From the NCBI RefSeq assembly GCF_030244015.1, contig NZ_JASSYX010000001.1:1612001-1676000 (forward strand): DNA of 64,000 nt, in the 5' to 3' direction. The DNA comes from Pedobacter ginsengisoli (lineage in GTDB: Bacteria > Bacteroidota > Bacteroidia > Sphingobacteriales > Sphingobacteriaceae). A program made the position numbers and the translations under genes. Of the stretch, positions 8,830-17,113 are shown one piece after another. Within the stretch, counting starts at the first letter, position 1. The number at the start of each line of letters is the position of its first letter. The notes under the pieces were generated by a model. The model did not search any database, had not been told where the DNA came from, and saw nothing but the letters and a program-made list of their open reading frames with translations.

Positions 8830-10185
8830 ATGAAAATATTTTCTCAGCGTATCGCAATATCTTTATTTGCATTGTTTTTTATAATTACATGCTGTCGTGC
8901 ACAAAAAATAACACCTGCCACAGCTTTAAAAAGCTATTTAAATAATGGCGATAAAACTTATCATTGGGAAGTCAGGGAGTCATATGTCCTTGATGATGTA
9001 ACTGTTTACGCCCTTCTGCTGACCTCGCAAAAATGGCGCGAGCACACATGGACGCATCAGCTGACCATAATGGTACCTAAAGAAAATAAATATGACGGTG
9101 CCCTGCTGTTCATTTCGGGAGGGAGTATCAATAAAGAGGGAATGCCAAACTGGAATGGCAAAGATGATGGTGTGATCAAAAACTTTACTTCAATAGCGAA
9201 GCGGAACAATGCAATAACGGCTATATTGAAACAAACTCCGAATCAGCCGCTGTACAATGGCCTGACTGAAGACGCGCTGATCTCTTATACCCTGCATAAC
9301 TTTAAAAAAGACGGAGATTACAGCTGGCCCTTACTTTTCCCTATGGTCAAATCAGCCACAAGTGCCATGAGTGCCGTACAGGAATTCTCAAGACAGAAGC
9401 TCAATCATAAGATCAGCCGTTTTGTGGTATCCGGAGCATCTAAGCGCGGCTGGACTACCTGGCTTACAGGCGCCACAGATAAGAGGGTCACTGCAATAGC
9501 ACCTATGGTGATCGATATGCTGAACATGCCGGTCAGTATGAACTATCAGATCAAGGTCTGGAAAGATTACAGTATACAAATAGAGGATTACGTTAAGCTT
9601 GGCCTTGTTCAGGACATAGGGACAAATGCCAGTAATGATCTTACTGCCATGATAGACCCTTATTCGTACCGGAAGATGCTGACCATGCCTAAAATGATAG
9701 TGATGGGTACCAATGATGAATACTGGCCTATTGATAACATTAAAAATTACTATGACAGCATACCCGGCCAAAACCTGATCCATTATGTACCCAACGTGGG
9801 CCATAGCCTGGGAGACGGGGTGGAAGCGATGACTACCCTAAGTTCTTTCTTTGGTTATACTTTATCAAGAACCCCATATCCTGTCTGTACATGGACTGCT
9901 TCATCAACAAACAAGGCGGTTAATGTTTCGGTTAAAACTACGGCAGCCCTTCTAACAGACGTGATTGTCTGGGAAGCTGATTCTCCGGACATGGATTTCA
10001 GGAACGATAAATGGCAATCCAGAAGCCTTGGTGTTAGTCAGCAATCTGTGGTAAATGTTACTGAAGAGTTTCCGGCCTCGGGCTACAAGGCCTTTTACAT
10101 CAATTTAAAATATAAGGATGCAAAAGGAGAGGAGCATACAGAAAGTACAAGGGTATTCATGACTGATGACAAAAAGATCTTTTGA
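8830..10185 (+). CDS. PhoPQ-activated pathogenicity-related (PqaA-like) exported hydrolase
   Basis: 451 residues with a signal peptide (about 1-24, ending CCRAQ). The protein shows an alpha/beta-hydrolase core: LLFISGG strand, the nucleophile elbow VSGASKRGW (Ser about 204) and a late His in VGHSLGDG, followed by a C-terminal beta domain (about 340-451). This matches the PqaA family (PF10142), first described as a PhoP/PhoQ-activated gene product in Salmonella; its substrate is not established. The 171 bp upstream show no clear promoter. It converges on the DUF3307 gene with only 3 bp between stop codons. An ester or peptide bond as target is inference. Confidence 0.85.
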   Translation: MKIFSQRIAISLFALFFIITCCRAQKITPATALKSYLNNGDKTYHWEVRESYVLDDVTVYALLLTSQKWREHTWTHQLTIMVPKENKYDGALLFISGGSINKEGMPNWNGKDDGVIKNFTSIAKRNNAITAILKQTPNQPLYNGLTEDALISYTLHNFKKDGDYSWPLLFPMVKSATSAMSAVQEFSRQKLNHKISRFVVSGASKRGWTTWLTGATDKRVTAIAPMVIDMLNMPVSMNYQIKVWKDYSIQIEDYVKLGLVQDIGTNASNDLTAMIDPYSYRKMLTMPKMIVMGTNDEYWPIDNIKNYYDSIPGQNLIHYVPNVGHSLGDGVEAMTTLSSFFGYTLSRTPYPVCTWTASSTNKAVNVSVKTTAALLTDVIVWEADSPDMDFRNDKWQSRSLGVSQQSVVNVTEEFPASGYKAFYINLKYKDAKGEEHTESTRVFMTDDKKIF

Positions 10186-10188
10186 CGA

Positions 10189-11007
10189 TTAATTTAAAAA
10201 GAAGTTCATCAAAATCCCGATCATTGCTGCCGAGACAAAACTCACCAATGTTCCAACCAGTACATATTCCGTCTTTAACTGAGTATTGGCCTCCTTTTCA
10301 CTAAATCTTAATATTGACTTTGCGGTCATCAGAAACCCAATGGCAGTATATTGGCCTACGAGTACAAAAGTCAGGATCAGGATTCTTTCACAAATCCCTA
10401 TCCATTTGCCTGCGCTGGCCAGTCCGAGTACCTGTTCATCATTATTTATGACCTGTTCTTCGGGAATGTGATCTGTAGCCGGATCCTCTTCAGGAATTGC
10501 TGCGGCTGAAGGTTCAGGATCGGACTTTAGTTTTTCCCTCAGGATCTGGTCGCGCCATCGTTGCGTTGCTTTTCCGATGACGATGCCTAAGGGCCAGCTG
10601 GCCAGGATATATCCCCCGGCGATGATCCAGAACCTGGTGTTTTCTGCGAGCAGCTGCATTGATGGCAGTATAGCTATCCATTTAGCTTTTAAAGAGAGCC
10701 AGAGTATCACTATAACCAAAACGTGTGCGGCCTGATCTGCAATGAAATAACCGAAATTTCCTTTGTCAGTCCTGGATTTAAGATAATCAATCAGAAGATG
10801 GGTACTGAAGATTACCACCGGAATGATCCAGTTACAGTATTCGCCGGAGAAGATGTATGCCACCAGTGTGGTGACCAGTATATGCAGGTAGAGTTTTCGT
10901 GACCTTCCTTTTTTTTCTTCCCGGTCCTTTACCCAGCTTTTGGGCTGAAAAACAAAATCAGTAAGCAAATGTGCGGTCAGCAACCTCAATAATAAGTTTA
11001 TTTCCAT
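10189..11007 (-). CDS. DUF3307 family membrane protein
   Basis: 272 residues. The N-terminal half matches DUF3307: LLTAHLLTDFVFQPKSWV with paired His/Asp, followed by hydrophobic helices with HILVTTLVAY, STHLLIDYLKSR and DQAAHVLVIVILW. Two or three further helices lie after a Pro/Glu-rich cytosolic linker (about 165-195). The function of the family is unknown; conserved His/Asp pairs inside membrane helices would suit metal binding or a membrane enzyme. It starts directly after the stop codon of satD (zero spacing), so the two are translationally coupled and share the satD promoter and its operator array. Confidence 0.85.
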   Translation of the reverse strand: MEINLLLRLLTAHLLTDFVFQPKSWVKDREEKKGRSRKLYLHILVTTLVAYIFSGEYCNWIIPVVIFSTHLLIDYLKSRTDKGNFGYFIADQAAHVLVIVILWLSLKAKWIAILPSMQLLAENTRFWIIAGGYILASWPLGIVIGKATQRWRDQILREKLKSDPEPSAAAIPEEDPATDHIPEEQVINNDEQVLGLASAGKWIGICERILILTFVLVGQYTAIGFLMTAKSILRFSEKEANTQLKTEYVLVGTLVSFVSAAMIGILMNFFLN

Positions 11008-11640
11008 TTATCCCTGTTGTACTAAGTAAGCTAAATATTTCATTGCAGGTTCAAATTCTTTCCATCCTGCAGACCGCAGCCTGCTGTTGACAGAAGGTTG
11101 GGAGAGTGATAGTTCTTCTGCAATCTCCTGCTGGATTTTACCTTCCAGAAGCAGGAAAATCACCTCCGCCTGTCCGGGTGTCCAATTGCTAATATACTTA
11201 TTTACGAAGTTAAGTATGATTTCAATGCCGGTATTTTTTTCATTGTCATTGGTATGGATCGCCAGAAATTCATCATCTTTCATGATGTCAAAGTTCCTGC
11301 CTGATAAGTGGAATGCTTCGCCGTCAGAATTCAATACATTTTTACCAATGTAAGAAACTTCCCCGATGCCTATAGAAATGCGTGTACCCAAACTAAGTTT
11401 ATTCTTTTCATCGGAATGTTTTTTAAACCAGCAGACCAGCTGTATGCTTCTGGTGATTGCCTCAGATGCCTGGTCAAAAAGTACCTGGTAACTATCGCCC
11501 CTGAATATTTCCGCATTGACCTTTTCTGTGATCCAGTTTTTCAGTAAATGTGCCGTATCTTCAATTAATGACTTCCTTTTGGCCGGTGGCAGCTTTGTGA
11601 AATTGATGATATCTCCTGTTATTACAGCCTGTGTTTTCAT
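11008..11640 (-). CDS. SatD family DNA-binding protein
   Basis: 210 residues. The N-terminal part (AVITGDIINFTKLP...) is the SatD domain; the middle GTRISIGIGEVSYIGKNV...SDGEAFHLSGRNFD resembles the fold of nucleotide cyclase-like sensor domains. The C-terminal 42 residues form a helix-turn-helix (IAEELSLSQPSVNSRLRSAGW). SatD is named after a gene in the Streptococcus mutans sat operon. Paired with DUF3307, as is common in Bacteroidota. Three identical-architecture palindromes lie 25-104 bp upstream of its ATG, so autoregulation by this HTH protein is the simplest reading. What the N-terminal domain senses is unknown. Confidence 0.85.
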   Translation of the reverse strand: MKTQAVITGDIINFTKLPPAKRKSLIEDTAHLLKNWITEKVNAEIFRGDSYQVLFDQASEAITRSIQLVCWFKKHSDEKNKLSLGTRISIGIGEVSYIGKNVLNSDGEAFHLSGRNFDIMKDDEFLAIHTNDNEKNTGIEIILNFVNKYISNWTPGQAEVIFLLLEGKIQQEIAEELSLSQPSVNSRLRSAGWKEFEPAMKYLAYLVQQG

Positions 11641-11664
11641 AACTCATCATTAAATACCCTACAA

Positions 11665-11744
11665 TTATAGAGTATAAGTTCTATAAAAGCAAATTATAGA
11701 GTAATTATTCTATAATCACTAATTATAGACCTTATGTTCTATAA
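11665..11744 (-). repeat. Three 22-bp palindromic operators at a 29-bp period in front of satD
   Basis: Each unit is TTATAGA, 8 variable bases, TCTATAA, at 11665-11686, 11694-11715 and 11723-11744. The arms are identical in all three copies while the 8-bp centres differ. Unit spacing is exactly 29 bp, so the six half-sites fall at alternating 15- and 14-bp steps. A -7-like TATAATTTG on the minus strand overlaps the middle unit. Most simply this is a multi-site operator for SatD itself, or a divergent control element for satD and the Gfo/Idh/MocA gene. Confidence 0.85.
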
Positions 11745-11775
11745 TTAATATTGTTAATAAAGTATTTATAATAAC

Positions 11776-11807
11776 TTGTGTATACAAGATAAATTTCAAT
11801 ATATTTG
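11776..11807 (+). promoter_or_regulatory. Promoter of the Gfo/Idh/MocA gene
   Basis: A -33 TTG (11776-11778) and a -7 TATATTTG (11800-11807) are separated by 21 nt. The -33 element lies in CTTGTGTATACAAG, which contains the 8-bp palindrome TGTATACA (11779-11786), a possible operator. The promoter begins 32 bp from the last SatD-type palindrome. Confidence 0.7.
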
Positions 11808-11850
11808 ATATAGAGGCTGTTTTACAGCTGATAACCAATTATAACCTGTT

Positions 11851-13230
11851 ATGACCACAAAGAACCAAACCCCAGAGGTTTCCCGCAGGAAATTTCTGCA
11901 ATCAGCTGCTGTTGCGGCTATTGCTCCCTCGCTCTTAATGAACTCATTTACCGCTTCGGCAAAAGCTCCCGGCAGTAAGCTCAGGCATGCTTGTATTGGC
12001 GTAGGAGGGATGGGCGGCTACGACCTGAGTAACTTTAAATCACACCCCGATGTGGAGATCGTAGCGATCTGTGATGTGGACAGTGATATTTTGAAAAAGG
12101 CGGCTGAAGGGCTGCCGGGCGTCAGGACCTATTCAGACTGGCGGGAATTATTAAAAAAGGAAGCTAAAAATATTGACTCTGTTAACGTGTCAGTGCCAGA
12201 TCATATGCACTTTTCGATCGCTTACCGTGCAATCAAGGCAGGTAAACATGTCTATTGTCAAAAACCGTTGTGCCATGATGTGGCTGAAGTAAGGTCACTG
12301 ACCAAAGCAGCCATCAAAGCAGGTGTCACTACGCAGCTGGGTACCCAGATCGCCTCATCAGCATGTGACCGTACGGCAGTGCAGCTGATCAAAGACGGTG
12401 TGATCGGGAAGATCAAACATGCCTACCTATGTTCAAACAGATCCGGTGCTGTGGAATTCAGGATGGTAGAGCCTCAGCCCGTACAAAATCCGCCAGTAAA
12501 TTTAAGCTGGGACCTCTGGCTGGGCACAGGACCGGCAAGGCCATACGCCCCTGGTATTTACCATCAGGCCAAATGGAGGTCATGGCAGGATTTCGGAACA
12601 GGATGGTCAGGAGATATTGGCTGCCATATATTTGATGCGGTCTGGAAGGGGCTGGAACTCAAAGCTCCTGTATCTGTACAAGCGGAAGTTCTTCAGGCCT
12701 GGAAAAATGCTCCGGAAAAAAGAAAGGAAAACTGGCCCTGGGCTGATCACATCACCTGGGTATTTCCCGGAAATGCATTTACAGAATCCGATAAACTGAC
12801 TTTGGAATGGTTTGACGGCGAGATGTTTCCACCACAGGAAGTCCGTAAATTATATACTTCTGGTAATTATCCCGAAGAATGTGCCCTTTTGGTTGGTACA
12901 GAAGGCGCCCTGCTGATCCCGCACGGCGGAGAAAAACCGGTACTGCTGCCGGAAGACAAATTTAAGGACAAGGAAGTGCGTAAAATTGAAGGCCGGAACC
13001 ATTATCACCACTTCGTAAATGCTTGTTTGGGCGGAGAAAAAACAGAATCTCATTTTGCACAGACCGGGCCAATGACCGAAGCAATTTTATTGGGTACTGT
13101 AGCGATCCGTGTCCCGGACCAGCTTTTGCAATGGGATGCTGCCAACATGAAGTTTCCCAACAACCCGGAAGCCAATAAATACTTAAAAAGAAAATATAGA
13201 AAAGGCTGGGAAATTGAAGGGGAATTTTAA
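11851..13230 (+). CDS. Tat-exported Gfo/Idh/MocA family oxidoreductase
   Basis: 459 residues. A twin-arginine signal (SRRKFLQSAAVAAIAPSLL, about 11-29) precedes the mature protein. The Rossmann fold starts with CIGVGGMGGYDLSNF (about 50-65), followed by VEIVAICDVD; the catalytic-type lysine sits in HVYCQKPLCHDV. The C-terminal half is the usual beta-sheet substrate domain. Periplasmic members bind NAD(P) tightly and oxidise or reduce sugars, sometimes as glycosidases through a keto intermediate. It precedes the GH127-like gene by 70 bp, but that gene has its own promoter. Substrate unknown; a role in pectin or keto-sugar metabolism is inferred from the neighbourhood. Confidence 0.9.
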   Translation: MTTKNQTPEVSRRKFLQSAAVAAIAPSLLMNSFTASAKAPGSKLRHACIGVGGMGGYDLSNFKSHPDVEIVAICDVDSDILKKAAEGLPGVRTYSDWRELLKKEAKNIDSVNVSVPDHMHFSIAYRAIKAGKHVYCQKPLCHDVAEVRSLTKAAIKAGVTTQLGTQIASSACDRTAVQLIKDGVIGKIKHAYLCSNRSGAVEFRMVEPQPVQNPPVNLSWDLWLGTGPARPYAPGIYHQAKWRSWQDFGTGWSGDIGCHIFDAVWKGLELKAPVSVQAEVLQAWKNAPEKRKENWPWADHITWVFPGNAFTESDKLTLEWFDGEMFPPQEVRKLYTSGNYPEECALLVGTEGALLIPHGGEKPVLLPEDKFKDKEVRKIEGRNHYHHFVNACLGGEKTESHFAQTGPMTEAILLGTVAIRVPDQLLQWDAANMKFPNNPEANKYLKRKYRKGWEIEGEF

Positions 13231-13273
13231 TGATGATCAAGGCAGAGGAGTGAAGAGATTCAAATAAAGGGTA

Positions 13274-13281
13274 TATATTTG
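13274..13281 (+). promoter_or_regulatory. -7 box upstream of the GH127-like gene
   Basis: TATATTTG matches TAnnTTTG and ends 19 nt before the ATG at 13301. A convincing -33 element is not visible. Confidence 0.45.
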
Positions 13282-13300
13282 AGGTCACAACAAATGACCA

Positions 13301-15817
13301 ATGTTTAGAGCCACTTTAATCACCTGCATCCTTTATTTGCTTTTCTTAACGGCTTCTGCTCAGAACAGATCCGTTCAAAGCTATAATTATAACCGCGCAC
13401 CGCTTTCTGCAGACAGCTATGTACAGCTTCCGCTTGGCAGCATCAAAGCCAAAGGCTGGTTATTAAAGCAACTGGAACTGCAAAAAGACGGTGCCACAGG
13501 GCATGCTGAAGAACTATATCCCGAAGCCGACAACCTTGGCGCAGGCTCAGACTGGCTAGGCGGAAAGGGATCAGGATGGGAGCGTGTTCCTTATTATGTG
13601 AAAGGACTGGTTGCACTTGCTTATACCCTGGATGACCCTGTTTTAAAGGCAAAGTCCTTAAAATGGATCAGCTGGACTTTGGAAAACCAAAGGGCAGACG
13701 GTTCATTCGGGCCAGCCAAAATGAAGGACTGGTGGCCGCGCATGCCTATGATGTATGCCATTCAAAGCTATTATGAAGCAACAGGTGATGAAAAAGTAAT
13801 TGATTTTTTTACCAGGTACTTTAAATACGAACTGGAAAACCTGGATAAAATGCCCTTATTTGAGTGGAGCAAGTCAAGGACAGGTGACAATATTGAAATT
13901 GTGCTCTGGCTGTACAACAAAACCGGCGATGCTTTTTTATTGACACTTGCTCAGAAATTGAATGCCCAGGCTTATCCATGGGCGAGTATTTATACCCACA
14001 ACCAGTTTTATTACCTGGGTGATGATTTTCATACCAAACACAGCGTAAGTGTAGGCCAGGCCCTGAAAATGCCTGTGCTGTTTTCACAGGTTAATCATGA
14101 CCCTTTTTATAGAAATGCAACCTGGAAAGGCATAGAAAACCTGAGCAGGGACCACGGACAGGCAGGTGGAGTGGCTTCAGGTACAGAATTTCTCTCCGGA
14201 AAAAGCTCTTTCCAGGGAACGGAAACCTGTACCGTTGTAGAGTGGATGCAGAGCCTGGAGACCGCAGCAAGGATCGTTCACGATGCGGCCATGGGCGACA
14301 GACTGGAGAAAATAGCATTCAATACCTTACCCGCCCAATACAGCAGGGACATTAAATCACATGTTTATTATTCACAGCCCAATCAGCTTTTTTGCAAGCA
14401 TGGACAAAGCGGCTATGATGAAGATTATGATGGTGGCATATTGCTCAGCCCGTACTCGGGAATGGGCTGCTGCCGATATAACATGCACATGGGCTGGCCT
14501 TATTTCGTAAAGAACAGCTGGGTAGCCACGCCGGACAAAGGATTAGCTGTCATAGCTTATGCACCTGTTGAGCTGAATGCCCTGGTCGCCGATGGTGTTC
14601 GCATAAAACTGGCGGTAGAAACCAATTACCCTTTTGAAGAGCAGATCAGAATGAGGCTCAGTCTGGACAGACCTGTGAATTTTCCTTTAAAGCTCAGGAT
14701 TCCGGAATGGTGTAAAAGTCCTCAGATTTCAGTAAACGGCAAAAAATTAAAAGGCCTGAAAGGAGGGCAGATCATTAACCTGAACAGAAGCTGGAAAAAT
14801 AACGATACGCTGGTTCTTGATTTTCCAATGCACATTAAGTTTTCAGACCAGGTAAACAGTTCGGTTACAGTGGAGCGCGGTCCGCTGGTCTACGGTTTAA
14901 AGATCGATGCCAGATATTCCATCCGTAAGGAGCACCCGGTAAAAGGCTTTTTCGACTATGAAGTATTTCCTGCCTCTCCCTGGAATTACGGTCTGGTGAT
15001 AGATCGTCTGCACCCGGAAAAATCAATTCAGGTCGTAAAAACCGCCATGCCGGAAAATCCTTTTGAGCAATTGGTAACTCCTGTTAAGCTCAGGACAAAA
15101 GCAAAGAAAATACAGTCGTGGACAGTATCAGACAACCAAATGCACGCGGCAGAGGTGCCCGCAAGTCCGGTGGCATCGGCAGAACCTCTGGAGGAAATTA
15201 CACTGACACCCTATGGTTCCGAAAATATCAGGCTGAGCAATTTTCCGACTATAGGAATTCCGAAAGCACCTTCAAAAACTTTCTCTGAGGACTTTGCAAA
15301 AGCAACACTTAAAAACTGGATCAGTTATGGGCAGTGGTTCATCAGGGATGGCGCCATTCACGCTGCCTCCAATAAAGGTTCATGGGGTTATGGCATTCAT
15401 GGTGTAAAAGCAATTGAAAGTTCCACCAACTTTAAGGACCTAAGCTATGAGGCGACCATAAAACTAAACTCTAATGGAAATGCCGGGTTGATCTTTAGGG
15501 TATCAGACCTAAACCTTGGGGCAGACGCTTATAACGGATATTATCTGGGCCTTGACGCTGCAAATGGTAAGCTGCTGCTGGGAAAATCATCTGGCCGTAA
15601 ATGGGTGGTATTGAACGAATCTCAGCAAAAGCTGACACTTGGTGTAAATTATAAGGTGAGAATTGAGGCCAAAGGGGATCAGATCAGGGTTTATTTCGAT
15701 AACAATACCCAACCGGTGATATCGGTCACCGATTCAGAATTTAAATCGGGACCTATAGGCGTGCGGTCGTTTGACTGTCTGGCAACAATTGACGATCTGA
15801 AAGTGAAGTCGATCTGA
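13301..15817 (+). CDS. GH127-like beta-L-arabinofuranosidase with C-terminal jelly-roll domain
   Basis: 838 residues with a signal peptide (cleaved near TASAQ, about 20). Residues about 30-640 match the DUF1680/GH127-GH146 group: an (alpha/alpha)6 barrel beginning with PLGSIKAKGWLLKQLELQKDG, and a Cys-rich patch with SGYDEDYDGG and GMGCCRYNMHMGWPYF; zinc-bound Cys is the nucleophile in characterised members. Beta-sandwich domains follow. Residues about 660-838 form an added concanavalin-like domain (GLIFRVSD, YNGYYLGLDAANGK, IGVRSFDCLATIDDLKV) of the type shared by CBM66-like and 3-keto-disaccharide hydrolase (PF06439-like) modules. It likely removes L-arabinofuranose from plant glycans in the periplasm or outside. 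Substrate is inferred from the family. Confidence 0.85.
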   Translation: MFRATLITCILYLLFLTASAQNRSVQSYNYNRAPLSADSYVQLPLGSIKAKGWLLKQLELQKDGATGHAEELYPEADNLGAGSDWLGGKGSGWERVPYYVKGLVALAYTLDDPVLKAKSLKWISWTLENQRADGSFGPAKMKDWWPRMPMMYAIQSYYEATGDEKVIDFFTRYFKYELENLDKMPLFEWSKSRTGDNIEIVLWLYNKTGDAFLLTLAQKLNAQAYPWASIYTHNQFYYLGDDFHTKHSVSVGQALKMPVLFSQVNHDPFYRNATWKGIENLSRDHGQAGGVASGTEFLSGKSSFQGTETCTVVEWMQSLETAARIVHDAAMGDRLEKIAFNTLPAQYSRDIKSHVYYSQPNQLFCKHGQSGYDEDYDGGILLSPYSGMGCCRYNMHMGWPYFVKNSWVATPDKGLAVIAYAPVELNALVADGVRIKLAVETNYPFEEQIRMRLSLDRPVNFPLKLRIPEWCKSPQISVNGKKLKGLKGGQIINLNRSWKNNDTLVLDFPMHIKFSDQVNSSVTVERGPLVYGLKIDARYSIRKEHPVKGFFDYEVFPASPWNYGLVIDRLHPEKSIQVVKTAMPENPFEQLVTPVKLRTKAKKIQSWTVSDNQMHAAEVPASPVASAEPLEEITLTPYGSENIRLSNFPTIGIPKAPSKTFSEDFAKATLKNWISYGQWFIRDGAIHAASNKGSWGYGIHGVKAIESSTNFKDLSYEATIKLNSNGNAGLIFRVSDLNLGADAYNGYYLGLDAANGKLLLGKSSGRKWVVLNESQQKLTLGVNYKVRIEAKGDQIRVYFDNNTQPVISVTDSEFKSGPIGVRSFDCLATIDDLKVKSI

Positions 15818-15951
15818 TTTTACTTTAGATGGCCTATTAATTTTCTGGAACAAGGGAGATTAATTTATTATCCTCGCGGTGCGTGTTCCGAAGTTTTGAG
15901 CAACATATTATTTTTCATTTCTAATCAATAAATTGATAATATTTGATTTTT

Positions 15952-15982
15952 TTTGATCACTAATAATTTTAGCATAATTTTG
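15952..15982 (+). promoter_or_regulatory. Promoter of the CoiA-like nuclease gene
   Basis: A -33 TTTG (15952-15955) and a -7 TAATTTTG (15975-15982) are separated by 19 nt, a full Bacteroidota consensus. The predicted transcript start is near 15988, which rules out the in-frame TTG at 15987 and supports the ATG at 16020. Confidence 0.7.
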
Positions 15983-16019
15983 AGGTTTGCTGAAAAATAT
16001 CGTAGCAGATCTCAAAAAA

Positions 16020-16649
16020 ATGGAACTAAGTACGGCAGTACGATTTTATCCTGGTGAGACACCATGGCACCGTGACTGGAAGAAAGCATTTCCGACTTCT
16101 TACCGTGAGGTAAGCTTTCTCGACAATGGATTGGGCCAGCTTCACAGGGCGGATGTCCATACTCCCTGTGGTACTACACTTGAATTCCAGAATTCACCGA
16201 TTTGTATTGAGGAATTAAGAAGCAGAGAGGCATTTTATCCAAAACTGGTATGGGTGCTGAATGGAAAGAAGTTTAAAGGCTTCAGAATTTTAAAAAGCCT
16301 GCCGGATGTAGACGATCCAAGGCTTTCAGGATATGAATTTTGCCACACAGATCATCTTTCCATGATCAGAAAATCTGATCTGATCCTGGGGAGAGGCAAA
16401 CCGAAAGTGCTGAATTTTTATCACAAGGAGATCAAAAATATACCGCTGACATCGCATTATTATTCGTTTTGCTGGAAACACCCGCACCGTGTCTGGTACG
16501 AGGCAAAATCTCCGATTATCGTTGATCTTGGCGGCCATTTCCTTTACCAGTTGAAACAACGAAGACAGCTCAATGGTGATTATGCTTATTTGCATATGAT
16601 CAGCAGGAAGGCCTTTATTGAACAGTACCTGTCTGACTCCTCAGTTTAG
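16020..16649 (+). CDS. CoiA-like competence/nuclease-domain protein
   Basis: About 209 residues from the ATG at 16020. The segment WHRDWKKAF...HRADVHTPCGTTLEFQNSPICIEELRSREAFYPKLVWVLNG matches the PD-(D/E)xK-type nuclease core of CoiA: the Asp in RADV and the Glu in EFQ are the expected metal ligands, preceded by a WxxxWK motif. CoiA is induced with competence in Gram-positive bacteria; the Bacteroidota relatives have no proven role. It lacks the N-terminal zinc-finger-like part of longer homologues, and the start of the conserved motif near residue 10 suggests that this is a short family version. Its stop overlaps the convergent HxlR gene by 4 bp. Promoter is its own. DNA processing is inference. 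Confidence 0.7.
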   Translation: MELSTAVRFYPGETPWHRDWKKAFPTSYREVSFLDNGLGQLHRADVHTPCGTTLEFQNSPICIEELRSREAFYPKLVWVLNGKKFKGFRILKSLPDVDDPRLSGYEFCHTDHLSMIRKSDLILGRGKPKVLNFYHKEIKNIPLTSHYYSFCWKHPHRVWYEAKSPIIVDLGGHFLYQLKQRRQLNGDYAYLHMISRKAFIEQYLSDSSV

Positions 16650-17017
16650 ACTGCCTCAATCTCTTTTTCTGTAACACTCCTGTGCATATTGCCCCAGTCA
16701 GACATTGCCCTTAGCATTGGCTTCATTGTGTTGCCAAGATCCGTCATTTCATATTCTACTCTTGGTGGAACGACCGGATAGACCGTGCGCTTGATGATCT
16801 GGTCAGCCTCCAGTTCGCGCAATTGCGCAATCAGCATCCGTTCCGAAATGTTCTCAATGGAATTCTTCAGGTCGCTGTAACGCATGGTCTGATGTGACAA
16901 TCTGCACAGAATGGCAGGCTTCCATCTGCCGCCTAATATCGACAAGGAATAAGCCATGCCACAGCTATCCATGATCTGCTTTTCGTTAAAAGTGTTCGTG
17001 GAACTCTCTTTTCTCAT
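16646..17017 (-). CDS. HxlR-family winged-helix regulator
   Basis: 123 residues. The family signature is clear: MDSCGMAYSLSILGGRWKPAILCRLSHQTMRYSDLKNSIENISERMLIAQLRELEADQIIKRTVYPVVPPRVEYEMTDLG. The Cys near residue 19 sits where redox- or electrophile-sensing HxlR proteins (for example YodB, HypR) have their reactive Cys. It is divergent from the SDR gene, and a perfect 7+7-bp palindrome lies 11 bp before its start codon, so it probably represses itself and the SDR gene. The inducer is unknown. Confidence 0.92.
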   Translation of the reverse strand: MRKESSTNTFNEKQIMDSCGMAYSLSILGGRWKPAILCRLSHQTMRYSDLKNSIENISERMLIAQLRELEADQIIKRTVYPVVPPRVEYEMTDLGNTMKPMLRAMSDWGNMHRSVTEKEIEAV

Positions 17018-17028
17018 TTCTTACTTAT

Positions 17029-17045
17029 TTGTTAGTACCTAACAA
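17029..17045. promoter_or_regulatory. Palindromic operator in the HxlR/SDR intergenic region
   Basis: TTGTTAG, 3-bp centre TAC, CTAACAA is a perfect 17-bp inverted repeat. It lies between the -7 box proposed for hxlR (minus strand, TATATTTG at 17061-17068) and the hxlR start codon, where binding would block transcription. Confidence 0.75.
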
Positions 17046-17060
17046 TTTATTGTATACCAG

Positions 17061-17088
17061 CAAATATAACAATGAGGTCCTAATTTTG
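17061..17088. promoter_or_regulatory. Divergent -7 boxes of hxlR and SDR genes
   Basis: TATATTTG on the minus strand (17061-17068) faces left towards hxlR; TAATTTTG on the plus strand (17081-17088) faces right towards the SDR gene, whose ATG is 25 nt further on. Both match TAnnTTTG. Clear -33 elements are not seen. Confidence 0.5.
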
Positions 17089-17113
17089 CTCATCATTTAT
17101 TAAAAAAGTAGAT

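Noticed and set aside
11665..11744. Regular palindromic repeats that could look like a short CRISPR array
   Set aside because: Only three units; the centres and gaps are 7-8 bp, far too short for spacers; no cas genes nearby; palindromes fit operators.
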